A DNA stretch of 64,000 nucleotides, taken from Plenodomus lindquistii. Lineage: Eukaryota > Ascomycota > Dothideomycetes > Pleosporales > Leptosphaeriaceae. A program made the translations under genes and the position numbers. Numbering within the stretch: the first letter of the stretch is position 1; each line of letters starts with the position of its first letter. The DNA lies in assembly GCA_025504975.1 (NCBI GenBank), contig JANUWI010000015.1, positions 186,001-250,000 on the forward strand. The letters run 5' to 3'. This document shows positions 47,813-59,543 of the stretch, piece after piece. The notes beneath the pieces were generated by a model that was not told the origin of the DNA, did no database searches, and was given only the letters and a program-made list of their open reading frames with translations.

Positions 47813-49042
47813 ATGCGACTCCTCAAATCTGCCATTGAGCAGAAGACGGGTGCAGGAACCGCCACGCTCCTGCCCGAAGAGCCAGAAGACATGTGGCACG
47901 CATACAACCTCATCCAGGAAAACGATCGCATACGCGCAAAAGCCGTGCGACGCGTAAACAAGACCTCGGATTCTGGATCCACCTCGTCACAACGAATTGC
48001 GCTTACGCTGACCATCGCCGTCACATCGACCGACTTCGACATTGGCTCTGGACAGCTACATGTATCCGGGCGCGTTGCGGTGGAGAACGAACATGTAAAG
48101 CTAGGCCAACACCACACCCTAGACCTCGAACTGAACCGCAACTTTACGCTCGAAAAAGCCGAAGGATGGGACAGCGTAGCCCTGGAAATGCTCAAAGAAG
48201 CGTGCGACAACGACCGCCGCGCCGAACTCTGGGCCGTAGTTCTAGACGAAGGCACAGCAAACATCTGCATGATAACCGAGCACCAAACCCTTCTGCGCCA
48301 AAAAATCGAAGTCGCCATTCCTCGAAAACGAAAAGGCGGGATAGACGGCCACGCAAAAGGCCTCACGCGCTTCTTCTCCACCACCCTCTCCACCCTCCTC
48401 CGCCAAATCAATCTCTCCGCCACCTCCCCATCATCCACGCAAAAAACCCTCCCCTTACTCCTCGCAAGCCCCGGCTTCACAGCAACAGCCTTCCTCTCCT
48501 ACATCCGCACCGAAGCAACCCGCACAACCAACAAGCCGCTCCTCGCCCTCCTCCCCAGCGTCATCATCGCCCACTCCTCAACCGCCCACATCCACTCGCT
48601 CAACGAAATCCTCTCCTCCCCCGCAATCACCACAAAACTCTCCGACACAAAATTCGCCCGCGAAACAGCCCTCATGGATAAATTCGCAACCCTGATGCGC
48701 CTCGATGACGGACGCGCATGGTACGGGCCCCGCGAAGTCGAGCGCGCAGTCGATAAAGGCGCCGTGGGGAGAGGAGGCGGCGTCCTCCTCATCAACAATG
48801 CGCTGTTTCGCGCGCAAAACGTGAGGGATAGGAGGAGGTGGGTTGGCCTTGTTGATCGGGTTAGAGATGTAGAGGGCGGCGAAGTTAGAGTCCTGAGCTC
48901 GTTGCATGAGAGTGGGAAGAGGTTGGAGGGCTTGGGCGGCGTGGCGGCTATATTGACGTTTCCGCTTGAGGATCTGGATGAGGACGAGGGGGACGAGGGG
49001 GGCGGGACAGCGGATGGGGACGAGGGCGAAATGGTGATTTAG
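47813..49042 (+). CDS. dom34: Dom34 / Pelota ribosome-rescue factor
   Basis: With Hbs1 and ABCE1/Rli1 it splits stalled ribosomes in no-go and non-stop decay. Single exon, 409 aa, the normal length. The start MRLLKSAIEQKTGAGTATLLPEEPEDMWHAYNLI is the conserved Pelota opening. Domain 1 (residues 1-135) is Sm-like. It lacks the GGQ loop of eRF1, as expected, and has the family's TLELNRNFTL-like strand. Domain 2 starts near AELWAVVLDEGTANICMI with IPRKRKGG. Domain 3 ends at about 385, with an acidic Gly/Asp/Glu tail (DEDEGDEGGGTADGDEGE). Cytosolic. The strong pyrimidine bias within the first 30 nt before ATG fits a fungal start. Confidence 0.93.
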   Translation: MRLLKSAIEQKTGAGTATLLPEEPEDMWHAYNLIQENDRIRAKAVRRVNKTSDSGSTSSQRIALTLTIAVTSTDFDIGSGQLHVSGRVAVENEHVKLGQHHTLDLELNRNFTLEKAEGWDSVALEMLKEACDNDRRAELWAVVLDEGTANICMITEHQTLLRQKIEVAIPRKRKGGIDGHAKGLTRFFSTTLSTLLRQINLSATSPSSTQKTLPLLLASPGFTATAFLSYIRTEATRTTNKPLLALLPSVIIAHSSTAHIHSLNEILSSPAITTKLSDTKFARETALMDKFATLMRLDDGRAWYGPREVERAVDKGAVGRGGGVLLINNALFRAQNVRDRRRWVGLVDRVRDVEGGEVRVLSSLHESGKRLEGLGGVAAILTFPLEDLDEDEGDEGGGTADGDEGEMVI

Positions 49043-49279
49043 AACTTGCCTGGCGAGATGGTTGTATACCCCGGGATTGCAGTGTAATTGGCTGGTTATT
49101 TTTTTGATTCCGTGTAGTGTAGTGCAGTGCATTACTATATACACTCGTGTCATAGCTGTATCAACAGAGCGACTTGAGCACCACGGCTAAAAGCCGGCGC
49201 GGTCGTCTTGTCTGTTTCCACGCCTGATTCAACTTCACAAATCCTCTCAAGTATGAGCTTGGCCACATTGCATCCATGA

Positions 49280-49349
49280 CACATCCATCCATCCACCCAT
49301 CCATCCATCCACCCATCCATCCATCCACCCATCCATCCATCCATCCATT
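49280..49349. repeat. CCAT microsatellite with CCAC interruptions
   Basis: About 70 nt of tetranucleotide CCAT repeats, interrupted at roughly regular places by CCAC to give a 12-nt higher-order pattern. Confidence 0.9.
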
Positions 49350-49672
49350 CACCAAAATCTCTGTCCCTGACTCAGATCCTTCCTCCTCGAAATGAGCAAC
49401 AGTGCCGCCCAAGACATTTCTCGCATTCAGAACACCGCTTCCTACTCATGCGGTATTCCTGGTGTATCCTGTGTAAAGAAAAAAAAAACAAGTTTATCTT
49501 GTTTTGGGCAGATCTTGCGGACGTTTTCGACGGGTACGATGGGGGTTGCGGCAGGGGGTTATGAGAGCGGCGGATTTGAAGTCTGGAAAAGTTGGAGCTG
49601 TGCTTGAGGTAATCTGTGCACATTGTTTTCGGGGATGGGAGAATGGTATTCGTGTCGTGGTGAGTGGTATTG

Positions 49673-49717
49673 ATGGTGGTGGTGGTGGTGGTGGTGGTGG
49701 TGGTGGTGGTGGTGGTG
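49673..49717. repeat. GGT trinucleotide microsatellite
   Basis: About 15 tandem GGT units, perfect or nearly so, in intergenic DNA. Confidence 0.9.
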
Positions 49718-50100
49718 ATGTGCAATCCAGGTGTGCAGTATGTGTGGCGTGCTGTGTACTTGAGGAGTAAATTGCGATTTATACGAAAGGGAATATAGCG
49801 TGAAGAACAACAGAGATTCAATGAAGAGGTTCATCTTCCGCATTATATTGAAGTTGGGGAAAAGTGAATATGGTCAGCAAGATAACGATGAACATTGTAG
49901 GTAAGGTGGTATTCACAAAGATATGAGCGATGCATTAATGAATGAATGGCATCCAAGAATGTGTATATAATGGAAGTCGATGTGGAGCTACAAAAACGAA
50001 GCGAACAATCCTACCCATATCCAACTTGAACAATTTCGCCTTCTAACTACGTACACCGATGCGCCATATAGTCAGCCCCACCTACATTCACAACTTTACT

Positions 50101-51001
50101 TTACGGGTCTGCTTTGGCTATAAACTGGCCGTTGAGGTATTGCCAACCTTTGCGCTGTGAGTCATAGTAGTAATAATCCATGTATCTTTCGTCCCAGGTC
50201 CATTCGGGAGCTGGTTCGGGGGCTGGAGGCCTCAGCTGTGTCGTGGTGCGGTCGGCCCAGGTTCGCAGTGTCCCATCTTGGTTATCATAGAAGTAGCTAC
50301 CACTCACAGGATCTCGCTGCCATTGTGGAGGCGCAGGCGGAATACTCGACTCGACAGGATCGATGCGAATGGCGGGTGTTGCAACTTGAGGCTGGGGTGC
50401 CTCAGTGAAGGGAACGATAGCCTGTGATTCTGGAGTGGGGACAGGTGTATGTGTGGACGTCGTAGTTTCTTCAAGCCCAGTGTCATCGATTTCCTCGATT
50501 TCAAACTCGTCCGTGTGGTTCGGGTGAACGGTCGAAGAGGTACTCCATCCCGATCTGCTAGATCTCCCAGTCGACCGTCGCGAGTTCGATGGGCGGTCTC
50601 TGCTTTGTAATCGCAGGTAGTTGTCACCTGCGTCATAGTTACCTGAACCCAAGTGTTAGGCCAAACTCACGCAAGTAATCAGTCAACCTGAAAGTACCTT
50701 GCGAATGGTTGTGGGACTGATCGTTAAAGTACGATTCGCTATCGTTTTCCAGAAATCTCTGTGGTCCCGAGTACCCTCTACCTGGAGAGGAGCGGTATGT
50801 ATTCTCCTGCTCAGTTCTCTGGCTCTGACGTTCACCGTACCAACGACCTGCATATACGGCACCTGCTAAGAGGGCAGAGCCGACAAGGCCAGCGCCTACG
50901 GCCACAGCTGTTCTTCCGTCTGTACTTCCATCTCTACTCTTTTCTCGTCTTGCGCCACGTCTCTCACCTCGCCTCTCATGGTTTCTCCGGTCGGATGGCA
51001 T
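50101..51001 (-). CDS. Uncharacterised single-pass membrane protein with aromatic C-terminal repeats
   Basis: Exons 51001-50698 and 50642-50101 join to 281 aa. A very basic N-terminus (RRNHERRGERRGARREKSR) is followed by one Gly/Ala-rich hydrophobic helix (TAVAVGAGLVGSALLAGAVYAG, about residues 30-52). A Ser/Arg-rich region and a Thr/Pro-rich acidic region come next. The C-terminus has two WW-like or tyrosine-rich units (WQRDPVSGSYFYDNQDGTLRTW and WDERYMDYYYYDSQRKGWQYL) that resemble each other. They could be short repeats that bind Pro-rich ligands; this is inference. I do not recognise the family. Stop and start are clear and the intron is canonical. Confidence 0.7.
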
Positions 51002-52582
51002 GGTAAAGTGGGGCAATGAAGAGCGCGTAAATCAACAAATGATCAGGAGTTGGGTGAATTGTCCGCTTATCTGAGGGCGGGCTCATCCTTTATGCTGTTT
51101 GTGGAAGTATAGAGGGTTCTGGTGTTGGGAGGACCAGTTTCTCCACGTTGCATGCATATCATGTAAGAATTGATTGCTTCATGCATGCAGAATGTTGCGT
51201 CAAACCAATGGCTAGAGCTCGTAGGTGTTGACGAGGCCTCATAGCTGTCGAAGGACGACTTAGATTGCGGTAGGCTGAGTCTATAGCCTACTTCTGCGAG
51301 GCTTGGGCTGTGTCATATGCAAGCCGGATATTGGTCGCCACCGAGCAGAAGGCTGCTGTCGAACTTCAGGGTATAGGGTGTGATTGCACGAGACTCAGCC
51401 ACGGCTAGTTGAACGGTGAAAGAGAGCGGAGGACGAGTTCGCTGCCTTCTTTTCTGACCGGTGGGCTGTGAATTTGCGAGCCACAGGGTTGAGAAGAGAC
51501 GCGAGGAATCGTATGCACCTGTGCTTGGTTATATGCACGGCAAACCAGGGTGTGATTCGTCACACTCCAGCCAACTCGCCAAGGTGCATTCGACAGGCTA
51601 AAATCCGCGGCCTAGATCGTCGGAAGTTCGCCTGCTAAAGTCTGCCTTATTTTGACCTCTCATGCTGGAGTCATCGCGTACCAATAGCTTGACGTGTTGG
51701 AGATGATATCAATGGCCCCCCAACTGTCCTAGATTTATCTTTCGTGACAACTGGGCACGGCAACTAACCTCCTAATTCAATTCAAGGCTGATTCCATGAT
51801 AGTAATTATTGACCGGATTGTGTAGTCAAATCGTGCTTGAAAGTTGCTTGTGGGGCATGGGCGATGTGAAGACGACTCAGTTACAACATCCGGGGAACAG
51901 GTTTGTGTTGACAGTTCATCATAGAGTCTCAGGACCAGATTACGTGCCGCATGCGGAAATACCGCGTCTTACCAATTGACGTGTTATTGCGATGACATGA
52001 TTGCTCAGACTATAGATATTGTTGATGATGTTGATCCACCAGGAGTTACAGTAACGTAGATGGACGTCACTCCGCAAACCACCAGCAACTTTCTCAGAGC
52101 TCGATCACTGCCCCACCAAAGTGATGAACATCTTTCATGCACAAACCCAATAATTTTCTTTCTCTATAGTAAAGCAATGAGAAGAACACAAGCTCCAATG
52201 CACTCCTAAGGAAATCTTGATCGCGACTCCCCAGTGCGGTTCCCAATTCTTAGCGCATCGTCATAGTGATGAATTTACAATACCATGAGCAGCCAGAGGC
52301 CCGTCCATGTCCGTATGTAAGACAACTGGAGATATATATGGGATGACCCATCCGTCATTCTTTCACCAAGATCGTTGGGTATAGATAGCGAAACCCCAGG
52401 CAGTAGAACCAAGTTCACATTTCAAATCAGAAGTATGGCAGCGTGGTTCCAAACCTCCCGATCAACGCTTAAATCTTTCATCTCAGCTTATCCACACATT
52501 TATGATCCCACCACCTCCATCGTCCTAGCACCTCACTCATCTCTCACCCCCTCCATCCCAGCAACCCCCGAATTCCACCACC
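51002..52582. other. 1.6 kb intergenic region, no gene recognised
   Basis: No open frame worth reporting over most of its length. A TATATAT stretch near 52330-52338 could be the old promoter of the transporter pseudogene that follows. Confidence 0.5.
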
Positions 52583-53468
52583 ATGAGCGAACACCGACAC
52601 CGCACGCTATCCTCCCAACCCATGACCTCCAGCATAAACATCCACACCATCATCGAAACACTGTGCCTCACCGAACAAGCTGCTCTTGCAAAATCCCACC
52701 TCTCCTACCCTGACCTGCTCATAAAGTCTTTCCTGTGCGGTATATTCATTTCTCTCAGCGCAGCCTCCGATCTCATCATCGTCAGCGACTCACCCGGTCT
52801 TCGCGCCAGCAATCCCACGCTCGCGATTCTTCTTGGTGGCCTGTGTTTCCCCATTCCTTTCGTCATGTCATCATCATCCTCTTCAATGTGGAATTGTGTA
52901 CGAGTAACATGTTCGTCATGGCGTACGGGGCGCTGCGGCAACACATCAGCGTTTGAGATCTGGTCAGCAACTGGGTGCTGAGCTATCTAGGAGTGTAGCG
53001 GGGTGTTCGTTCTACTTTGGGATATTTTGCTACTGGTGTCGCTTGCGCAGCGCTCGTACGCTTGTACGCAGGTGGATGGGCGTGTCAGTGTGAAGCGGGG
53101 GTGTGATGTTAGTAGGGGCATCGTGTGTAATTGGCTGGTGGGTGCTGCATTCAATCTTTGCGACGTAGGCGCCGGATCTGATGAGTAAGGTTTTGGGCAA
53201 TTGGATTGCGATTACGACGGTTGTGGTAATGGGGGTTCAATATCCGATTGCGAATTATTTGATGGTACCTGTGGGCATGATGTATGAGGCGACGACGGTG
53301 AGTGTTTGGAAGTCCATCTGGGCGAGCTGTGTAGCGGTCACGATTGGTAATGTCATTGGGGGTGCGTTCTTTAGCGCGGCTGCCTTGTGGATCGTGTATG
53401 GACGGCATGAGCAGTCTGTGAAAGAAGTTGAGAATGAGGCGAGGGAGAAAAAATCGCACGACGTTTAG
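52583..53468 (+). pseudogene. Formate/nitrite transporter (FNT) pseudogene
   Basis: FNT proteins are pentameric membrane channels for small monovalent anions (formate, nitrite, lactate). Four pieces align in order to one FNT protein. From ATG 52583: IKSFLCGIFISL and DSPGLRASNPTLAILLGG, the conserved first helices, to about 52872. Then, after a shift: IILFNVELCTSNMFVMAYG, ending at TGA 52954-52956. Then a shifted piece with DGRVSV...GIVCNWLVGAAFNL (about 53003-53160). Then, after another shift from 53181: MGVQYPIANYLMVPVGM and VTIGNVIGGAFF. At least three frameshifts and one in-frame stop break it, and none sits at a credible splice site. The pieces still resemble functional FNTs, so the loss looks fairly recent. 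Confidence 0.88.
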
Positions 53469-53579
53469 CATATGAGTACATTAGCCGTTGATAAATTTTC
53501 TTTGTTTTATAGTAATGAGTTTAGGTTCTTAAACGCATATTACCTACTAAGATAGTCTGCCACCACGGGAAGTTGTAAT

Positions 53580-54679
53580 CTACTCCTGCCCAATCTTAAA
53601 CACATACTTCACAGCACTCGCCTTGCCCTCTTTCAAATTCTTCAACCCTTGCTCAACCCCCTCGAGTCCGCCAGGAACAACCTCGTGCGGGTGCGGCTTG
53701 AACCATCCCTCCGCAAGCCCCTTCGCAATATACCTGAACACCACATGGGCGTAGTTTTTATCGTCCTTGTGCGCCGATCCCACATTGGTCTCCGTCTTCT
53801 TCACCGTCGCGGGAATACCATCATACTGCTTGCCCGGGAGGACGAGAGTCAAGTGTCCGTCCTTCTCCAGGACTTTGCAAATGTTGACGTAGGAGTTGTG
53901 TTCAGAAGTGGCATCGAATGCGTAGTTTAGTTTTGCGCCCTTGAGTGCATCTTTGATGCCTTGGACGACGGCCTCGTCGCCTTTGCGGTAGTCGACAATT
54001 GTGTCACCCTTTGAGCGGTCAATCAGGCCCTCTACAAATTTCTCTCCGCGGCCTGCAACTGCGATGATGGGATGGATGTTGGCGAGCCGGGCGAGTTGGA
54101 TGGTGTATGCGCCGACTGCTCCCGCACCGCCGTATACAACGAGGGGGGTTGCTTCTGTAGCAGGTGTCCATGGGTCTGGAAGACCGAGACGCACGTGCAA
54201 ACCAATGGCGGCTGTGAGAGCAGCGAGTGGAACTGTAGCAGCTTGCTCGAAGGAAATGTTCTTGGGAATGTGCACGGTGGTGTGTTGCCAGCCAACCGCG
54301 TACTCTGCAAACGAACCTCCAGGCGTCATCATCTCGTGGAAGGATGCCACGCGGTCGCCAGGCTTGAATTCCCACACATTGGCGCCGACGCTGTGGACGA
54401 TACCTGCGATGTCGTCGCCGGAATTTTGGTTGTAGCCTTCGAACCACTCCGGAAGTTTCCTGTCAGGGGCGATTGTCAGGATGAGATATTTATATATGAT
54501 GGACAAGTGCACATGTCTCTTGTCCGACAGTGGAGAAAACCAATTGAGAAAACTTACCAGTCCTTGGGATTGCTTCCAGATACAATCACCTTGATGACGA
54601 GCTGGTCTGGGTTTGGTTCTGGGATGGGCACATCCTTGATGGTAGCCTGAGTACCTTTGGCGATCTGTACCTCCTTCAT
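53580..54679 (-). CDS. Zinc-type alcohol dehydrogenase-like / quinone oxidoreductase family protein
   Basis: Medium-chain dehydrogenase/reductase, NADP(H)-dependent enoyl or quinone reductase type. Exons 54679-54558 and 54459-53580 join to 333 aa. The GroES-like N-terminal half has IPEPNPDQLVIKVIVSGSNPKDWK, DDIAGIVHSVG and FKPGDRVASF. AATVPLAALTAAIGLHVRLGLPDPW is the subgroup hallmark before the cofactor fold. The Rossmann motif is VYGGAGAVGAYTIQLA. The structural and catalytic zinc Cys residues are absent, so zinc-independent. Relatives appear as trans-acting enoyl reductases or toxD-like proteins in secondary metabolism, but no cluster is present here. The FNT pseudogene ends about 110 nt away, convergent. 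Confidence 0.88.
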
Positions 54680-55813
54680 TTTCGGCAATTAGAATCTCCT
54701 ATTCGATGTGTTGTAGGTTGGTAAAGCTGACAGAGAACGAACGTTTCTAGTTGCGATTGTTTTGGTTTTACACTCTGCTAGCTCCTCTTAGTTATTTAGC
54801 AGCATTACAAATGCAATGCGACAATCGCGGGGCTGCATGACGTTTTCGAGCCATTCAATGACCTGACAGTGGGGTATCCTACTCTTGCAATGGCAATGGC
54901 GTTCTCGGAAGGAGCGGCCACTACTACTTCCGCGACTTCTCGATGGTTCCAGGCACTACATATCATCGACACGTGGGTATGATGTGGGGTTGGACGGCGG
55001 AGCAAATGCAATTTGTGATTGGTGCGTCGGATGTGAGGTTCTACGGCGAGTAAGTACACAGTACACATGGCGTAGGGAAACGGGTTGCGTGAGTCGTCCG
55101 GCAGACCAAGATTTCAATCTCGATTCTGTAGTATTGTACTATGGTAAGCATCGCTGGATGCTTCTTATAGTCTATTTCAATTGTTCCACCTCGAAATTGT
55201 AACAATTAATGCAAAATTCACACATTGCAGAGTCTGCCGAATTTCACCGCACACCACCCGCATTCATACTCAACCCACGTATAGTAAGTGTATATGTCGC
55301 ATGGAATACCTACCGCCTCTCACTACATATGAAGCAAAGAAGCAGTGACCCCACAAGGAGCTTTCAGTTCGCCGGGCCTGAGGTTGTTCTTCCTGCTTTT
55401 GAACCCTTCTCATCCCACTAGTTCACCAAATATAAAAGCTCTTCACAATCAAGCCAACAAGCTTACACAAGGTCGCAGATTAAGAACTAGCGAGTAAAAT
55501 CGTCCATTAGGGTAGAGTATGCTACAAACACCCACACACACTCTCACACGAACAATCCTACCATGCTCCACAAGACAACCCAAAGCAATCAATCCCCATA
55601 CACAAAAAACAACAAACGCCCGACAAAGACCGCCATAGGCAGTGAGTGCTACGCCCAAAACACCCCGACAGTTCCAAATTCCAATGACAGTTCAATCCAA
55701 TCCGGTCGTTGAATACAATATATGCAATGTTCAATTCGCAACCAACGCTCAGACACTCAAGTAATCATCACATCCGCCTTCATCATACTACCCTCTGAAT
55801 CATGTGAACCATC
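54680..55813. other. Intergenic region with an exon-like open island
   Basis: No complete gene. On the plus strand about 54860-55050 reads as one open piece containing GHYYFRDFSMVPGTTYHRH and ending FYGE just before a perfect GTAAGT donor at 55050. Composition looks coding, but no start or matching next exon was found. Possible gene remnant of unknown family. Confidence 0.3.
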
Positions 55814-58800
55814 TCAACGCCAAACACTCTTAGAATTTGGCATCAAGCTGCCCCTACTCACCGTCCCTCCGGATGACGAGCCTACGCTTCCAGTCGAACT
55901 ATGGCTCACAATTCGTACTGGCGCGCGACTCAAAGCACTTATTCCAGGACCACCGGCAGCTTCTCTGGGTCCCGAATCCGCCATTGTCGTGCGTCGCGCA
56001 GGTCCCTTCATGATCGGGGTGACGCGAGGACTCAGTACGCTGGTCTGCCAGTTGCCGTCATGGTTACCCTTGACCATTCGCCTCGCAGCACCAGCTGAGA
56101 GATGGGAGTTTTCACCGGGTGGACTAGACGATGTAGCCGTTGGACTACGGCGGCGATGCGCGCGGTTTACGGGGACGGCAGAGGAGCCCTTATTGACTGA
56201 GGAGCGGCGCTTCATGGCTGTGCTGATTTGTCGGGCGTCGGAGGAAGTCCACTTCTCTTCTTCCGAAGACGAGTGGCCGATGTTGTCTTCCTGGCCATTC
56301 TTACTGGCGCTCTCGACCATGGAAAGAGACGGTTGGCGTGACGTGTTGGTGCCGATCTCACGGAGTGGTGATGTGTTGTCTGAATCAGAATTAAATCCAG
56401 CGGTGGAGCGGGGTGCGGGGGATCCATCTGACCGTTTGGAGAGAGCACCAAGTGCGAAGCGGCTTGAGCCTTTGAGGTCCACAGAGGCCTTGGGTGGTGA
56501 TGGGATGGGCGAGGACCCATTGTGGTCAAGCCTTGGTCCTGGAATTTGTGTAGTGAATTGCGGTGGCGGTTGCTCGACCGATGAGGTGACGGGCGTTGAT
56601 CCGAACTGCTCAGGTGTCTTCTGGAATTCTGCGAGAGTGCCATTCTCAGTATCGTCCCTCCATCGTACGCCGCGCTTCGATTTCGAAGGCGACTTCTTCT
56701 TCATTGGTGAGAACTGCACACCTTTCTTACTGACTTGTAGCGCCTTCTTGCGACGTGGTGATCCCTTGATAGGTGATGAAGTCAGATGCGGTGCATCTGT
56801 GAATGAAGGCGGAGCTAATGCTCGTACAGGCGATGGGCCCACGATGTTGACTGGCTTCCTCCTCTTTGGTGTTCCTCGGCTGCTTGGAGCAAAGAACTCT
56901 GTGACAGGCAGACCCCCATCGGGACGGATGGCTTGTGCGGTGGCATTGGTGCATGAATTCATAATCTTTGTGAGCAGCTTGCGAGCTGCATCGACAGCTT
57001 CAGTCTCGTCCATTTGAGAGATTTGGTTGAGTATCGCCACCGTCTCGATGTGTGCCTGTACGAGTACTTGCACAATGGCAGCATCTCCACCCTTCTCCTG
57101 CTCCAGGACTGTGGTGAGGACCTCGCGATCGGCATTCGACTTGAGTAGCTCGTACTCTCGGGTCAAGTTGGCAGCGTCGTGGCTATCGGTAGAACCGTCG
57201 ACTTCGGTCAACGCTCGCAATCCGACGTGCAGAGCAGTGTCAAGCTTGCCAGCCCAGTTTGTGCGCTCCATTCTTCGATGACAGTGTTGCCGTGTTTGCT
57301 CCAATTCTGCTGATATCCCGACTGCGGTGTCCCTTATGGCGGCGACTTGTGATGGCATCTCTTCATGTTCTCGAGCGTCTCTGACATTGTCGAATGCTGC
57401 TATCCACGAAGAGATCAATGAAATGCGCTTCTCCGCTTGCTTCAGTGTCTTCATCATGTTTATACGGTCCCGGCGTTCGTGCTCCGACTCAGCAAATGCC
57501 TGGCGTAAACGTGCCACCGCGTCTCGCAATATGCCATCCTTCTTCTCGCTCTGCTTTTGAAACTTGACAAACGCGCTGCCCTCGAAGTCCTTCTGCTTCT
57601 TCATCAACTCATCGATGAGATGCCGTTGTTCATCAATCTTGACCAGGTAGTCCTTCACGTGCCTGTTTACGTTGTAGACGTTCTTGGTCACCTTGGTCTG
57701 GATATTCTTTGCGCGATTGGCGTATCGTAGGGTGTTTTGCGTTTCGTCGAAGTGTACACTCGAAGGGCTGACACACACAATCATGACTGTGCGACAATTA
57801 CCACCGAGCGAGAACTTGAGTAATCGCGTGAGCTTTGAGTTTCGGTAGGGGATGTGATTGCGCTTTCGGGGATCGCATAGCGCGTTGATGCAGCTTCCGA
57901 GTGCAAGAAGCGACTTGTTGATGTTTGCGCCTTCGGTGAGGCGCTCTCCACGGTTCTTGGTGGCGCTCGCTCGCTCACTTCCTGCGAGATCGATGATGCT
58001 CAACGTGGCCATTGTGTGGGGCTCATTCACCGATGCGTTGCGGTCTTTGGAGGAAACGTTGATCTGGAGAACGGCGTGTGACCGGGACGAGGTTGCATTT
58101 GCTTCGGTAGGGGACATGGTGCGGTACTCGTTGCCACGTACAATGATATCCATGACTTCTTGAACCTGTACACATGTCAGCCCCGTGTGAGCCCACGGCT
58201 ACTGCCCCACTTACATTCTGTGGCCTGTGGCTCGAGAGGCCGGCGACGGAAACAGCCTGATTGGCATCCTCTCGCAGCATCAGAGCCTGTTTGCTGCCAC
58301 CCTCCACCAGTAAATCGCGAATAGTCTCGTTGTAGATCTCCAAGTAAGACAGGGTAATCTCGGTAACTCTGGTGTCTTGGACCTCCTGAATCTTCTCGAA
58401 AAGCTCTTGCATCGTCAAGAAGATAATGCCCGGTTGCTGCGACGTTCCCCTACACTCGTGTCAGTCTTGGCGAAGAGCGGTGTGGACGCTCTTGCAACCT
58501 ACGTGATTGTGTGCGTCTTGCCACAGCCCGTGGCGCCATATGCGAAGACAGTCGCATTGTATCCGTCTAGTACGCTGTCTAGGAGGGGTTTCGTAGTCGC
58601 TTCGTACACATCGCCCTGGGAGGTGGTATCGTCGAATACGCGGTCAAATGCAAACGTCTGGTCCTTTGCTCGCTTGCCCTGGGGTCCAACCGTTGATCGT
58701 GAGAACCGCGTCACAGCGCTGTCTTCTGGGGGGTCGAAAATACTGCGCCGTATCAGCTGCCGGCCTATCACATGCTACAGACTGCTCCCTCCTTACAGGC

Positions 58801-58993
58801 ACTTCTCGTCCATGACCTTGATGACCGGCCGTATGCCCTTGGAATTGAACTTGGGGGTGGGGATACCCGCCAGCGAGCCATCTCCAAGAAACAACGTCTG
58901 GTCATCCGTCCGGGTCAATTGCGCCGCTTCTCGAATCGTAAATGGGCGCACTCGCACTGTGACCGAGATGGAAGACGCCCCACTGGCGGCCAT
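55814..58993 (-). CDS. Kinesin-8 (Kip3-type) motor protein
   Basis: Plus-end-directed microtubule motor and depolymerase acting on spindle and nuclear positioning. Exons 58993-58797, 58742-58503, 58449-58215 and 58165-55814 join to 1007 aa. The motor (residues about 8-400) shows ISVTVRVRPF, LIFDPPED, P-loop YGATGCGKTHT, switch I NATSSRSHAV, switch II DLAGSERAS and NINKSLLALG. The neck region NRAKNIQTKVTKNVYNV is typical of kinesin-8. A coiled coil follows (about 400-600). The tail is Ser/Pro/Arg-rich and disordered (SPMKKKSPSKSKRGVRW, which suggests nuclear import). All junctions are canonical. The window places it between two small secreted or metabolic genes with no functional link. Confidence 0.94.
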
Positions 58994-59543
58994 GGTTGCG
59001 CTGTATGAGGGGTTAATAAGGCGTTGCAGGACAAACACGCAACCTCCAGAATCCAGAAAGAAAGGCCGCGAGCGAAGGTGCGTGGCGGTGCGGGTTGTCG
59101 TGCAGTATGACGATGTTGCACCTTTCCGACTTTCTGTTGTTGCTCGCGCTTGGACCTCGTAAACAGACAGGGATCCATAAACGGCAACCGCGACCCTGAA
59201 GCCATGCACGTGACGGGCCATGAACGTGGCAGTCGCACCGACCACGCCTCCTTTTCGGTGACACGATGCGCGCAAGGGACAAGAAGCGTTTTGAGACAAG
59301 TCGGTTGCTAGGGCTATCATGTCAGTGTAGCAGTTGCATTGTGCCGTCACTATCGCTTGAGGAAGACGAACGTCATGTTTTCAAATGCGCATCTCATTGA
59401 AACTGCTACTCTATCCACATCAATCATCACCAGTAGCACCTTCTCCATCTCAGCTCGTCGACCCGAAACACCCATGGACTCTCTACGGTCAAGTAACTAA
59501 TACCGGGCTCTTCGCTTTACAGTTCATCAGCCATATAAACTAC
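58994..59543. other. Intergenic region
   Basis: Kinesin-8 promoter and the 3' flank of the DUF4360 gene. Overlapping unrecognised frames only. Confidence 0.45.

Larger units (their letters stand above)
49043..50100. other. Intergenic region with microsatellites
   Basis: No gene supported. Contains the CCAT array and the GGT array listed separately. The open frames through them are repeat-driven (poly-His or poly-Gly) and not credible proteins. Confidence 0.6.

Noticed and set aside
49504..49770. Open frames encoding poly-Gly or poly-His through the GGT array
   Set aside because: Driven entirely by the microsatellite; no conserved flanks.
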